In this document: positions 43,190 through 54,844 of the stretch, one piece after another
Layout: each line of letters opens with the position of its first letter
Position numbering within the stretch: position 1 is the first letter of the stretch
Assembly (NCBI GenBank): GCA_963989385.1
Contig: OZ022510.1
Span: 31,625,448-31,689,447 of the forward strand
DNA from: Ctena decussata
Lineage: Eukaryota > Mollusca > Bivalvia > Lucinida > Lucinidae
Direction of reading: 5' to 3'
DNA length: 64,000 bases
The notes under the pieces: model-generated
The model's database searches: none
Told to the model about the DNA's origin: nothing
Seen by the model: only the letters and a program-made list of their open reading frames with translations
Position numbers and translations under genes: made by a program

Positions 43190-43700
43190 AAAACTGCGTT
43201 ATGCTTACCACGATAGCAAAGTCCACGTATTTTTTATCACCCCTCATATGAAGTATGAAGTTTGAAGTCTGAAGTCTGAACTTTGAAGTCTGAAGTCTGA
43301 ACTCTGAAGTCTGAACTCTGAAGTCTGAAGTTTGAAGTCTGAACTCTGAAGTCTGAACTCTGAAGTATGAAGTCTGAACTCTGAAGTTTGAAGTCTGAAG
43401 TCTGAAGTTTGAAGTTTGAAGTTTGAAGTCTGAAGTCTGAAGTATGAAGTCTGAACTCTGAAGTTTGAAGTCTGAACTCTGAAGCTTGAAGTCTGAACTC
43501 TGAAGTATGAAGTCTGAACTCTGAAGTGTGAAGTCTGAACTCTGAAGTATGAAGTCTGAACTCTGAAGTTTGAAGTCTGAAGTGTAAAGTCATGAAGTCA
43601 GAAGTGTGAAGTATGAAGTGATGAACTCTAAAGTGTGAAGTGGTGAAGTCTGAAGTGTGAAGTGATGAAGTCAGAAGTCCCTCCAGGGCTTCCATAATGA
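43190..43700. repeat. Right arm of large inverted repeat; TCTGAACTCTGAAG array
   Basis: The inner edge CACGTATTTTTTATCACCCC is inverse to the left arm's inner edge. About 45 array units follow, then GAAGTCCCTCCAGGGCTTCC, inverse to the left arm's outer edge. The array is longer than in the left arm. The 179-codon minus ORF is the array in translation. Confidence 0.85.
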
Positions 43701-44121
43701 TGGCACGATGTTTAGCAGTGCCATTGGCACTGAGTTTTTTTATTCTATCCAGCTGCTGTGCCGTTACCCTCGTCATATACTAGTACGCAAATGATACATG
43801 AAGTAGTTCACTTTTTTGTTGCTTTTATTTTTTCCGTCCCTCTTATATTTCGGACAAATGGTGATATAATGTGGCGAAACTTCTACGAAAATTGGAACAA
43901 AAACTGTCGAACACTTGCCTGTCATGTAGATTTAGATACTCTGGCATGCTGTTTTGTCTGGCATAGTCGAGCATAATCAATCTGTTTAAAAATCTCTTTT
44001 TTGGAAGACTCGTGAACTTGCATATCCAACAGAGAAAGAGCCAGAAACAACCTCAGCGCAGTATGCAACCTAACCTGGATGTTGCTGATTAGACTAAGCA
44101 GTAAAAGTCGGCTCAAAATGT
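43701..44121. other. No recognised feature
   Basis: Short ORFs only (43758-43976, 43922-44116), with no domain. Confidence 0.5.
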
Positions 44122-44191
44122 TGGATGGTTGGTTGTTTGGGGTTTAACAGATCGTTGGGACAATTTTTCAGTCTATTTTCAGATGTCTGGC

Positions 44192-44222
<31 letters not shown>

Positions 44223-44231
44223 AGGCAAGAG

Positions 44232-44263
<32 letters not shown>

Positions 44264-44352
44264 ACCCCACCTGCACCTCCTGCAGGTACAGTAGGACCTT
44301 GCCCTTCTATTATCCAAATTAGCAGGACGCCCCGGCACTGAAAGTTACCCAG
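44122..44352 (-). mobile_element. tRNA-headed SINE, family 1, copy 3
   Basis: Minus-strand tail CGTT/TGTTAAACCCCAAACAACC, then a body interrupted on the plus strand by a (GA)n tract (44190-44218) and about 30 A (44231-44260), then the head with CTACTGTACCTGCAGGAGG-type anticodon arm. Microsatellites have expanded inside the body. Confidence 0.65.
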
Positions 44353-44461
44353 CATAATTGCCCGACCGCAACCAATGCCACTACTCAAAATGACAACTTT
44401 TATGTGTTTCCCAGCTAAGACAGAGATTCAGTTTTGTCACAGCTGAGCGTTGTGTTGGCAG

Positions 44462-44655
44462 CTGATGCTGAAGCGCCTGCATAGTCAAGCGGGTAGCGCT
44501 CCCGACTTTGGATCATGGGGTCGCGGGTTCGGGCTCATATGAGTCAATGTTCTGTTCGAACCTAACTAGTGCTTTGTTGTACAATGTCCTTCTTAATCAC
44601 ACTTACATCGTCCTGGTATGACTAAAATATTGTTGAATATACTTTAAAGCTGCCA
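44462..44655 (+). mobile_element. tRNA-headed SINE, family 4
   Basis: The head reads TAGTCAAGCGGGTAGCGCTC (A-box-like), then CCCGACTTTGGATCATGGG, an anticodon-like arm with TTG, and GGTCGCGGGTTCGGGCTC (B box). The tail has CTGGTATGACTAAAATATTG. The anticodon stem is mismatched, so a functional tRNA is unlikely. Confidence 0.6.
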
Positions 44656-44847
44656 TTTAATCCATTCATCCTGTGGATACTCGTTTTGATACAAAAAAAG
44701 CAATGCATTACATAAGCCTTTTAGTTATTGTGTGTAGTTTCACATAAAGTCATAGGAAAAGAAGGGAATTCATTATTAGAAGTGGAGAAATCAAAATGAA
44801 ATAAACAAATAAAACTATATAGATCTAATTAAAAAAATAAACAAAAA

Positions 44848-44965
44848 GCAAAAAAAAAAAAAAAAAAAACACGGGAAAGACAGGATTCGAACCACTGACT
44901 GGTAATATCTAGTCTAATACACTAATTGTCGATACTGCAAGCTGAACCACCGGACCACATTGAAA
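44848..44965 (-). mobile_element. tRNA-like unit followed by poly-T on the coding strand
   Basis: The minus strand gives CCGGTGGTTCAGCTTGCAGT (A-box-like) and CAGTGGTTCGAATCCTGTCT (B box), then a long T run (plus-strand A run at about 44849-44868), a natural Pol III terminator. The middle is too long for a standard tRNA. It could be a Ser/Leu-type pseudogene or a SINE head. Confidence 0.45.
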
Positions 44966-45039
44966 TATATCGGGGTTACAGTAAATGATATTATATAAAG
45001 GTGTGCTGGCTGATACGGAAAGAGCCGACTTTTTCCGTG

Positions 45040-45975
45040 ACAAGCTGCTCAACCTATTTCAAGGTTTGGTCCAAAATTAAAAGTGCATTGACACGACAGT
45101 AAACAAAATTTGATCTGTACATGAATTAACTGAAAACAAAACACAAACTTCATACTCTACAATGCAAAGATGCTGCCCAAAATGACTATGTTAAAAAGGC
45201 ATCAAAATTATTTTTTTTCGCCATCAAAAGCCCACATGCATGTCTTCATTATGTTCACAACAAGTACACAATTTAAAAAAAAACAAAAAAACAAAAAACA
45301 CTGAACCAGTGGGAGGAGTTGATTACACAAAGTACTTACTCTACAAGGCAAAAAAATGCCTAAAATGACTAAGTTCAAAAGGCCTTGATTCTCTCAAAAT
45401 GAATTCTAGCTCCAATAAAAATGCACGTGCACATCTTCAATATGTTATAAATATGTATGCGAGGTTTAATAAAAGATCCTCTGAAAACTGTGGGAGGAGT
45501 TAAATTTACAAACTTCATACCCTACAATGCAAAAATTTGCCTAAAATGACTAAGTTCAGAAGGCCGTAGTTGTGTCAAAATTAATTGTAATTAGAACAAA
45601 ATCCCACATACACATTTTCAGTAAGTTCAGAGCATGTATGGAAGGTTTCAAAAAGATTCATAGAAAACGGGGAGAGAAGCTGATTGCACAAACTTCATAC
45701 CCTTCCATGCAAAGATTTACCTAAAATGACTAAGTTCAAAAAGGCCCTTATTCTGTAAAAAAAAAAAATCTAGATCCATCAAAAATCCATATGCACATAT
45801 TCCTTATGTCCACAACATGTATGCAAATTTTGAAAAAAAAGATCTATTTAAAACTGTCGGAGATTTTGATAAACAAATTCCGTACCATAAAGTGTGACGA
45901 ACGGACGGACGGACAGAAAGGAGCAAATCTTAATTGACCCCACCCCTGACTATCGTCACGGGGGGCATAAAAAGT
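45040..45975. mobile_element. Second tandem-core element (~190-bp units)
   Basis: Four units contain CCTAAAATGACTAAGTTCA, GGAGGAGTT/AGAAGCTGATTGCACAAAC-type and CTTCATACCCTACAATGCAA motifs. The 3' side has ACGGACGGACGGACAGAAAG and ends GTCACGGGGGGCATAA. The same arrangement and several motifs (CTAAGTTCAA, GTGGGAGGAGTT, GGACGGA) occur at 29609-30282. No protein is encoded. Confidence 0.6.
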
Positions 45976-46163
45976 GTATACATAATTTGGCAACAATTCA
46001 CGCAAGACATGCAAAGAAAGCAGAACGAACATATCTTTCCCAGACAGGTGGTCATTCAGCTACGCCAAACTGAAACCACCACTCACACATCATGAGGACT
46101 AAAGCACCGACATGGACGATTAAAACAAGTAACACTAAGGAACCATAAACTGAATGGTCAGTA

Positions 46164-46366
46164 GGGTAGAGTCGGATAACTACGGACAGTGGGTAAATTC
46201 GGACAGAGATATTGTTTCTTTTATATGTCAGTTTTTGGAATTAAAGACAAAAATAACTGGTCAAACAGTAAAAATCCTGATGTAATGAGCCGTCTCATCT
46301 GGATTTTTACTGTTTGCAATGGTATGTCCGAATTTACACGCTGTCCGAATTTACCCGACTCTACCC
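46164..46366. mobile_element. TA-type MITE with GGGTAGAGTCGG ends, copy 2
   Basis: TA|GGGTAGAGTCGG at the left and CCGACTCTACCC|TA at the right, with inner inverted blocks GGACAGTGGGTAAATTCGG / CCGAATTTACACGCTGTCC and GTCAAACAGTAAAAATCC / GGATTTTTACTGTTTGC. 203 bp, non-coding. Confidence 0.8.
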
Positions 46367-47997
46367 TATTTGGTTGCATCCAAACCCTCGCACGTAGCCT
46401 CTGCAATTGCTCAGCCCAATCAAAGAACGGCACTCACATAACGGACGAATGAAAGCACCAATACCACAACGCTAAATTCACGGCCTTTGTTTAAATGATT
46501 TTATTTTAAAAGTTCTACTTATATGGCTGACCTTAGATTTATATGTTTTATATCAGATTAATGTAGGTTGCATGTTGGTAGTGGTGATTCATAACATTCT
46601 GTACATGTGGCTTAATACTACTGTACAATACACAAATCAAACTCAGTAGCAAACCTTCATCTGAATTATGCATGCTACATGTACAATGTAATATTAAGCA
46701 AATAGTTAAAGACCATTTGAAAGAAAATACACATAATGACAGGCCGCACCTACATATAAGACGTTCAAAAATATCGCGAGACTGGTTTGCAAACAAATAC
46801 AAGTGGGAATTAAGTAACGAGTCTAGAGTACTTTGAAAGTCTGTTTTTGACAGCTACATATACTGAAAGGATTTAAAAACTTCCTCTTTTTAATGCTGGC
46901 TGCTGATCTGTTCACTCATGAGAGTGTTGAATATTTAACGACAAAATCCTTGAAACTTATCAAATTTAAAGATTACACAGTTTATTCGTGTCATTTACTT
47001 AATTGACGTCAGCAAAGGAGCGTTACGTCATTGAAATGCATAAGGCGATACCGGCGTTATCTTGTGCAACACTGTTTTCGACCATTTCTTACTGTTTTTA
47101 TATTGTGACGGCATCCACGTTGATTTGCAAGTATCATTGCGGATGAAGCTGTCGCGCAAAGCCTATTACGGAGACTGCGTCGACGTTAGTTAACGTCATG
47201 ACCTCTGGTTTTTAATCTCGGTTAGGTGCTTTTCTGACGGTCTTTTGAGATTCCTGTAAACAGTGCACGTCGTCTGAGAGTTTGTATTGCCGTAATTAAC
47301 ACATAAAATTGTCAAGCGACTTCATTGTTTGAAATTTCAGCATTTATCTGGCCCCAAACTCTGCGTCTGTTTGCGATATTTAGGCACGGTATGCTAAATA
47401 AAGGCACAGACGGAGTTCAAACTTTTAAAATTCAATTTGATATTGTAAGAGAAACGTTTCATCAGAAAACTGTATACATGAAGCTATTCACCATCATGTT
47501 AACTGTACTAAGAACACGAGGAGCACGTGCTTTTTCCTGGCCGATTCGGTTGAATGATTTCAGATTCGGTATATTGATATAATCAGGTATAAGAAGATAT
47601 ACATGTTGTAAAATTTTGGAGGACGTAGCTTCATTCATTTTTGAGATATTCAAAATTAATGGGTGGAAGTTATTAAATCCTTTCAGTATATAAGAGCTTG
47701 TACCTACAAAGGCGAATACATGTAGGGAAATATAGAAACTCGGAAAATACCGTCAGAAACCGTAAATCATCGCCTAATATCATATCTTGCTTTTGCCATT
47801 TTAGTTTAACACCAACTCGCCGTAGGCGTCTCTAGCCTGGTGTTTTTGGCTGGTGTGCCTCGCAGATTAGTAACTGTGGTTCGGACAGGGATACTCATTG
47901 CTTCAGAGACCTGCCCATACCATTTTTTTTCAAAGCGAAACTGAAGACGTAAAAACAAAAATGCACAACTGTCGCACCGTATTTATGCACACCGTGA
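46367..47997. other. No recognised gene
   Basis: About 1.6 kb. An acceptor-like ATTTCAG at 47334-47340 is followed by 48 open bases to ACG|GTATGC, but I give it little weight. No repeats matched. Confidence 0.45.
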
Positions 47998-48205
47998 AAT
48001 GTGCGCCCAACGTAAACTCAGATCAGCCTGGGCTTCCGCCCTGTCCGATCATAGACATTGCTGTCGGCATGGCGATAGCTTAAACCATTAGCTTCCATTT
48101 AAGTGCACAGCGAAGAATCTGACCAGACGGGGTGAATGCCCAAGCTGATCTGAATCTTCGCTGGCCGCAAATGCCACTTTGTTGGCTTTTTTGTGCCGCT
48201 GCTAA
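47998..48205 (+). mobile_element. PAL240 MITE, copy 13 (subfamily II, 5' end eroded)
   Basis: Begins inside the left arm (GAAATGTGCGCCCAACG). The loop is intact, and the right arm reads CGCAAATGCCACTTTGTTGG and GTGCCGCTGCTAAA. Confidence 0.7.
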
Positions 48206-48749
48206 ATTTATTTTCATTGCCTACTAATTTCAATGAAGAGATATATTAAGCTTTTTATAAGGCCAAATGCATCAACTGCAAACGTTATTTTCTTCTTGTC
48301 TTTATCTTCATGCCGATATAAGTTCATTCGGAACATGGAGAACAATTTATTGGCTGAAAAAATTTAATAAAGACATTAATAAATGTTCTAATATCAGTTG
48401 TATTTTTTGTGATCGGATATAAAACCGGGATTGCACATGTGATTTATTGATAAAGATATAGCTTTATTCGCACAAAACGGCTTATAACATGCCGTTTATG
48501 AGCATACTGAAAGATAATGAACACCGAAATTGGAATAAAACACGATGCAGCTTAATTTAAAGGCTTATGTTGAGTTAGATATATGCCTGAGTGTTTATAA
48601 GCTCCCAGAATTACTTTAAAGGAACAGTTATTAACTTCAAGCAATATGGTTATGCTAATATGAAACAAGAAATCAAAGGAGCATCACAGTGCGACTATTC
48701 CAACATTGGCCATGCACTTAATGTAGATGTAGAACTGATTTGTTGTTGC
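48206..48749. other. No recognised feature
   Basis: AT-rich; nothing matched. Confidence 0.5.
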
Positions 48750-48950
48750 TGAGATGTGGTTTAACATCCTAGTAAACAATATTTCAGTCATATCGGGACG
48801 ATGCCTTAGAATGTGTAGGACTTTTACCCGACCTGAGAGAAATGCCACCCACGTCTTGCTACACCCACTGGCATCTTTGGCGCATATGCACCAGGCAGCA
48901 TTTCTATTTTGCGGGCCCCGATGGGCGGGAACTGATCAGACGTGAATGTC
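48750..48950 (-). mobile_element. SINE family 2, degenerate copy
   Basis: Plus-strand text GTGGTTTAACATCCTAGTAA and TCATATCGGGACGATGCC parallels GATGCTTAACGTCCACGGTA and TCATGTCGGGACGGTC in the better copy at 51345-51620. The tRNA head is not recognisable. Confidence 0.45.
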
Positions 48951-49046
48951 ATGTACCGAAGCTAATCTTTAAAACCATTAATACCTAGTATACCTAGTAG
49001 TCTCTTCAAATTCAAATTTTGGAACTATCCATTCCCACCATGTGTA

Positions 49047-49248
49047 CATACTCCCGATGTCTCAAACGCTGTTATCTCAAAGCATCTTCTTATATCAAAG
49101 AATATATTTCCTATCTTTATTTACATAACAACTCCTGTTTTCTCAAACAACTGATATCTCAAAGTAAATTTTCTGGTACCAGAAAATTTACTTTGAGATA
49201 TCAGTGGTTTAGGTTGAAGTTTGACTTCGAGATATCGAGTGTTGACTG
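49047..49248. mobile_element. Pogo/Tigger-like MITE with 56-bp perfect palindrome
   Basis: TA|CATACTCCCGATGTCTC at the left and GAGATATCGAGTGTTGACTG|TA at the right form worn inverted ends. Inside, 49150-49205 is an uninterrupted palindrome of 56 bp: ACTGATATCTCAAAGTAAAT to the centre GGTACC and back. The ORF 49019-49261 lies in it. Confidence 0.7.
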
Positions 49249-49671
49249 TAGATTGTCTTAAATGACTTCGGCAGCAATTTATTACCAAACGTTCCAAGGC
49301 GGTACGTCTGTTGTGGTTCTTCCCTGATGTACTCGTGTCTTTTATCTGTGGTATGCTAGCAATGTGGCAACCTTTATAAGTTCACTTTGCTTCCTGTAAA
49401 ACTAATTGTAAAAACTATATGTTAAATGTTTTTCGTTTGTTCTTATAGTCCAAATTAAAGGTTTCGATGGGCTGTTGAGAGGATGGTAATTGGGAAGCTG
49501 AGAGCAGAGAAGACTAGCTTAACACTCCCCCAGCCCCGCCCCTCAATAGTATTTCAATGTACGTTCCAATGTTACTTGTTGTTACGTCCGCTTGTGCATG
49601 GTCTCTAGCAGCGTGGTCACCTGAATAGCTAGCCAGTCTGCTTTAAGTTTTGTTTTGTTTGTAATTTAAGG
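49249..49671. other. No recognised feature
   Basis: No ORF above threshold and no repeat match. Confidence 0.5.
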
Positions 49672-50475
49672 TGGATCGATACTAAATAGAAATATTGACG
49701 GGGCATTCAAACCATTATACAATCTAAATATCCAAAAGAGCTATAAAACATTTGGATAAGAACAAATAAATTTATGCCGTTTTGTTTTCCTAAAAAAACA
49801 ATATTTTGCATTTCTACAAACTTTTTTTTACACTTTTTCCATTAAAATTCATATCTCTAGCACATGAATGCACTTTCATTTCTGCAAATCATATAATCTA
49901 TAATACAGGATATTTGAAACAAATTGGTAACAAACCATTGCAGTTATCTTGTTAATAAGTATATTTTTTCAATTCCTTAAAAAAATGCAAGAAAACTGAA
50001 CTTCATGATAAACGTCATGAAACATATATTCAATCGATGGGGCATGCTTATGCATATTATAATAGTAAAACTTACATTGTATGATACAGAATAAAAACAA
50101 AAACATTTCACCGTTTCGCTTCCTAGAAAAACAATGTTTAGGTTCAAAAATATCCCCAAAACAGACTGTCGAAATTATTCTGCACCTGCTGCAAAAACAA
50201 CCGTTCCTTGCCCTATTATTTATATGTCTGTTATTCCGGTTCTACCATAGAACAATGCCTATAAAATTGCACAGATGGGATGGCAACTGTGAAGACCTTG
50301 ATAATTCTGATTCCTAAGGAGCAGTCTGATCTCGGTGTCCACTGTTTGTACAGACCTACACAATGTATGTGCCCGAAAACTTAGGACATTTACAGTAGAC
50401 ATTGTAAGTGTGTGTTATAACTATATATACTCCACAGCTGATCGATTTCATCATGAACAATAACTCTCTTTTTTT
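49672..50475. repeat. 0.9-kb dispersed repeat, copy B
   Basis: Partner of 8455-9345, same order of landmarks, shorter in the T-rich section. Ends near GATTTCATCATGAACAATAA. Confidence 0.7.
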
Positions 50476-51163
50476 AAAAAATAAGTAAGAACAGAGTCGT
50501 TCCGTATATGACTACCTTAAAAATGAAAATAGGTAAAATAGATATTGCTGCTGTTGTCAATTAAAGAAGCTGAATGCAGACCTGTTTGGAAAAGAGTTGC
50601 TCAATTGGTTGATATGTGCGTGCGGGTTGGAGCTTAGAAATTCAACTCTAAAAAAACAAACAAAAAAAAACAAAAAAACAAAAAAAAAAAAAAAAAACAA
50701 CAGAGCTTCATGGTACCTTGAATTGCTATTTTAACCCTAAGATTTAATTGTCCTGAATAACCCTACTCAGCATCATAGATCAAAGACTTCTAATGTAAAA
50801 ACTTCAGCGTGTAATAAAAGGCAAATCAAATCAAATGAAATGAAAACGAATAAAAAAATCAAATCAAATCTGATCACAAATCAAATCGAAATAAATCAAA
50901 TCACATAAATTGATCTGCTTTGCAGCTGAAGGGCAGGTCTGGGCACGAAACGGACATTCCTCTTTGAACACTCTCATTGGCGTAATCTGCAAGATACAGA
51001 TTCCGCAATCATCAGTCAAGAGACACTCGTGAGGTCGCTAGAAATGCTGGCTCCAATGTTATAGAATTTTTTCCATGCTCCACTCACTCAGCTGACCATG
51101 AAATTTTACCTGCTATTAAATAGCAAATTACTGATAAGTACATTTGATTTCTTGGTAGGTTTA
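50476..51163. other. No gene; A-rich and (AAATC)n microsatellites
   Basis: 50642-50702 is an A/C-rich run. 50820-50912 is a degenerate (AAATC)n array. Nothing else is recognised. Confidence 0.55.
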
Positions 51164-51257
51164 GCTGAGTATGTAATTTTCTCTGCTTATGAATATGAAA
51201 ATGCCAACGTTAGTTGGCATTTTCGTATTTGTCAGCAGAGAAAATTTCATGCTCAGC
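51164..51257. repeat. 94-bp imperfect palindrome
   Basis: GCTGAGTATGTAATTTTCTC / GAGAAAATTTCATGCTCAGC outer arms, AAAATGCCAACG / GTTGGCATTTTCG inner arms. Confidence 0.65.
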
Positions 51258-51344
51258 TGAGTTGAGCACGAAAAAAGTTTTATAAGCTCGTAGTCAGGTG
51301 ACGCTCATCGTCACCACAAGCATTTCTACTGTATTACATGTAGA

Positions 51345-51620
51345 ATTTTGGTTGGTTGATTTGATGCTTAACGTCCACGGTAAACAACTAAGGTCATGTC
51401 GGGACGGTCAGTTAACCTAACCACACTATTCCTGGGCAGGCTAAGACCTCCTAAGCGGTTAACCAGTACTAAGTGCACATACTTTCGCCAGTGACTGGCA
51501 ACTGCCCTTCTTGAATCAGCGGAAGGAGAAACGAAAGTATGTGGCCAGACCCGAATTCGAACCCAGGACCTCTGACTTACGAGTCAGGTGCCCTACCGAT
51601 TGCGCTACCCGGCCCGGCTA
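51345..51620 (-). mobile_element. tRNA-headed SINE, family 2, full copy
   Basis: On the minus strand the head reads GCCGGGTAGCGCAATCGGTA, then CCTGACTCGTAAGTCAG (CGT in the anticodon position, loop one base short), then CCTGGGTTCGAATTCGGGTC (B box). The acceptor arms GCCGGGT/GTCTGGC still pair with G-U. The body follows with two inverted GCGAAAGTATGTG-type segments, and the tail has TTAAGCATCAAATCAACCAA. tRNA-Thr-like origin is possible. Confidence 0.7.
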
Positions 51621-52056
51621 TTACATGTAGAAACTTGCATTTTAATCAATACACACAGTCATGCCTGTAATACTTTGTCTCCTTCAGATAGATGCACTTT
51701 TCATGATATTCAATTTCATTCTTCTTGATTTCACAGATCTTGAATCAACAAATGCTAGGACAGGTGATCTCTTAACAGAGGTGATTAGATATGCAAGCTT
51801 GACTACATGAGATTGCATCATTTCAGAAGTTCTTTTGTACTTAATTAAGAAAAGTACTGACACATTTGAATGACTAAAGAACAAATCTACTAATCTGCGC
51901 AGTATGTTATCCTTTTGGAGGCCCCAAGATGTCATCTGTCTCAGCCATATGTTTTAAAGTGTAGTCTACTGCACGAAATAGAGACTTGATCGCACATAAT
52001 TCTAGAAACAGATTTTAAAGTGTTACTTGGCCTATTTCTCTAATATAAAAGCCATT
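51621..52056. other. No recognised gene
   Basis: The 83-codon minus ORF 51684-51935 has a protein-like residue mix but no recognised domain and no splice-like borders that I could confirm. Confidence 0.4.
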
Positions 52057-52277
52057 TGAGCCGAACACGACAAAACCACCAAAGTGGCATTTATGCTTAG
52101 CATCCGCCCAGTCTGATCAGATCAGAGGTTTTGCTGTCGGCATGGTGGTAGCTTAGACACTTAGCTATCCTTTAAATGTACAGCAAAGACTCCGGTCATA
52201 CTAGGGAAGGCCTAGGCTGATCTGAGTCTTCGTACGTCGCACACGCCACTTTGTTGCATTTTTCGTGTTGCGGCTCA
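52057..52277 (+). mobile_element. PAL240 MITE, copy 14 (subfamily II, left-arm deletion)
   Basis: Lacks the GCGCAGACTCAGATCAGCC part of the left arm. The right arm is full (CGCACACGCCACTTTGTTG). TT flanks both sides. Confidence 0.8.
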
Positions 52278-54373
52278 TTTACTCTTTCTGCTATTAAATA
52301 GGATCTAACGGTGACAATGTAATAAGCTGGTGGTATCAATAACTTGTAGCAATGATGTAGCAAATATCTCGGCTGTTATATGAATTTGATGCCAGTTTAT
52401 GTTTATGTTTTCTCAAGCCATTTTTGTCTGTACGTTAAGAACAAGAGTCAGATTAATAGGCTTAGGTTTCTGAATAGTGCATTTCTAGAGCTGATAGATC
52501 TTGCATATTATGTGAGTCTTTTCAAAGAATGAACTAAACAGAGTATAAAATTCAGCCTGTACGAACATCCCCTTTCAACTTCGCTTCTCCCACACGAGAT
52601 CTAAAGTACGTGTACTGAATAATTTGCAGTGGACTTAAAATGTGTGAGTGTGAAAGAAAAGTAGTTTAACGTAAGGAATTGTTGTGACTTGAATAGAATA
52701 GAAAATACACTTAACATCACTTATCACATAGCATACATTTTTGTAAAAAGATAAAACTTGTCAGAAATATATCTCTAGACCGAAATAACAAACCTTAATA
52801 ATTGAGTGCATCGGTAAAGGACAATCCTAGCGACCAAAAGGTTAAAAATGCCCGTTTAATATTAAGTGTACAATAACCGAAAGCTGAATAGATTGCCACG
52901 TGAATGGCGTAAATGACAAATTGACTCAGAAAACTGTTTTCAGCCCTTTGATTCTCATAACTTGCAACATCGAAATTGCAGCCAAAATTACATATTTTGC
53001 TTACTCAATAAGGATATCCGCGAGTTTCACCTGTACAGAGAATTTATATCTCACCCATGTTATCTCGCCAAACACCGAATATCACTTGTAGTCAATGTAC
53101 AGTGGGCACACATCTACGTCGTTAAGTGACATTTGTTGTACAATGGTGTCATGAATAAGGCATTGAGAGCGTCAGATACCTTAGCGGACGATAACGTAAA
53201 TTACTGAACGTCGGTCTATGAACACGTCGGATTCTTTCAAAACTTAATAGAGTCTTTGAAACGCTAAACTTTTGCTTTTTAACAAGTTCTATGTTTAAAA
53301 TCAACAGTGTAAAAAGGAAATTTGCAACAAATGATATATGTCATGGATGTGTGTAGCCGACAGAAAAATCCGTCTCTCTGGGTCCATGTTCAAGCAGTAA
53401 CCCTTGGAACGGATTTTAGTTACATATACATGTATGACATATTTGACATTTTAGTACAATCTACAACTCACAGCTATGAAATTTACTTAAAACCTTCTAG
53501 ACTTATAGTTATTCACTTCGACGGAACCATATATATAGGAACTGCCGAAAAATAATTTTCTATTGTAGATCTATGTATATAGTTCCTTTCCGTATTTTTT
53601 GAGGGCGGGATGTGGTGTCTGAGTGTAATGGTTCCTAATCATTGCCTACCCTTTTTCTTTACTTTGAGACAACGTTAAAATTTTAAAATGCAGCACTCCG
53701 ATTGACTTCTGTCTTTGCTATTCAGTCATTTGTAGGACCCCTTACTTACAACGACGCTTATTTAAGCACACAAAAGTCGAATTTATGATGTAACATGCTC
53801 TTCCGTTTAAGTGCTTTCAGCAGAATTATCGGTGCCAATAAACCAGCGACAAACACAAATACTAATCAAACGCAACAGAAAGAATAACAAAACATGGCGG
53901 TTTGTAAACAAACAGTGCGTATCTATTGATTATACCACGGGACCCTCAATTAAATCACTGACAAATAGAAAATGACAATTTGACAGTTAATATCTTAACT
54001 CACAGACGATGGCTACAGTTTATTAATAAACAATTTGATGTACCATGAGCTGACATTTCATCGCTGTTATTATATGCGTTAAAAAGTGCATATAAGTATT
54101 GAAATGGACCTTACTACATGCCTGTACACTGATAAAGATTCCTGAGTAAACCAATCAAATGCGTAAAATTAAAATGAAGCAACAGTAATACCAGTCTAGT
54201 CTATATACCGTCTTCCATTAGTATATATTTCCTCTGACCATTTTTAGACAATGGTTTCTATATAGATTCATTCTGTTCTATTTTTGTTTCTCTACAGCCA
54301 TTGGTTGTTTCTATACCCTTCCTTCTGGACGCAGTTAGTAAGCTGTAATATTCGGACGTGGCGGTTCCTGGAC
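52278..54373. other. No recognised gene
   Basis: About 2.1 kb without a repeat match. An acceptor-like TTTGTTTCTCTACAG ending at 54297 is followed by 40 open bases to a GTAAGC donor at 54338; weak exon candidate only. ORFs 52900-53091 and 53322-53555 show no domain. Confidence 0.4.
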
Positions 54374-54487
54374 TGAGCCGCGACATGAGAAAAGAAATAA
54401 GGTGGCGTGTTCACCCAGCGAGGACTCTGATCAGCCTGAGCATCCGCCCAGTCTAATAAGAGTCTTCCCTGTGCGCTTAAAGGGTGA
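54374..54487 (-). mobile_element. PAL240 MITE, copy 15 (half element)
   Basis: Starts with an intact TGAGCCGCGACATGAG terminus and breaks off in the loop after GTGCGCTTAAAGGGTGAA. A single-arm fragment cannot form the hairpin. Confidence 0.75.
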
Positions 54488-54844
54488 ATTTTGTATAGCC
54501 ACTCTCCAAATGTTTACATAATGTCCTGTCATTTGCATTTCTGTTATATTTTGAAGTCTCATTCCAGCCATGGGAAGAAGATAAGAAGACAACGAACGAT
54601 GAGCAAACAACGCACTTGCTCACCACAACCCGCCGTAAACACTAAATGGGATAGGGAAAGGCAGAGACGGTACACAAATCAAGCCATGGAGGATATACCA
54701 ATACACCTTTATTTGGGGATGCACACTCCAGTATGGTGTCACTTACAGAGAAGATCTGAAAATGTTAGGAAGATGGTGTTAGAGTAACACGTCCAACAAA
54801 ATGGCGTTTTCGGATTGAGCACCAGTGACGAAAATAGAAGAATT

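Noticed and set aside
40414..43776. Repetitive 'proteins' with LQTSDFRVQTS patterns on both strands
   Set aside because: They are translations of the CTTCAGA/GTTCAGA array. Several frames are open only because the repeat lacks stops.
44462..44545. Functional tRNA-Gln-like gene
   Set aside because: The anticodon stem does not pair well and a SINE tail follows.
47341..47388. 48-base phase-0 exon after ATTTCAG
   Set aside because: The acceptor has a poor pyrimidine tract, and the peptide and borders are no better than expected by chance in 64 kb.
51537..51620. Functional tRNA-Thr (CGT) on the minus strand
   Set aside because: The acceptor arm still pairs, but the anticodon loop is one base short and the T stem is mismatched. 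A SINE body follows directly.
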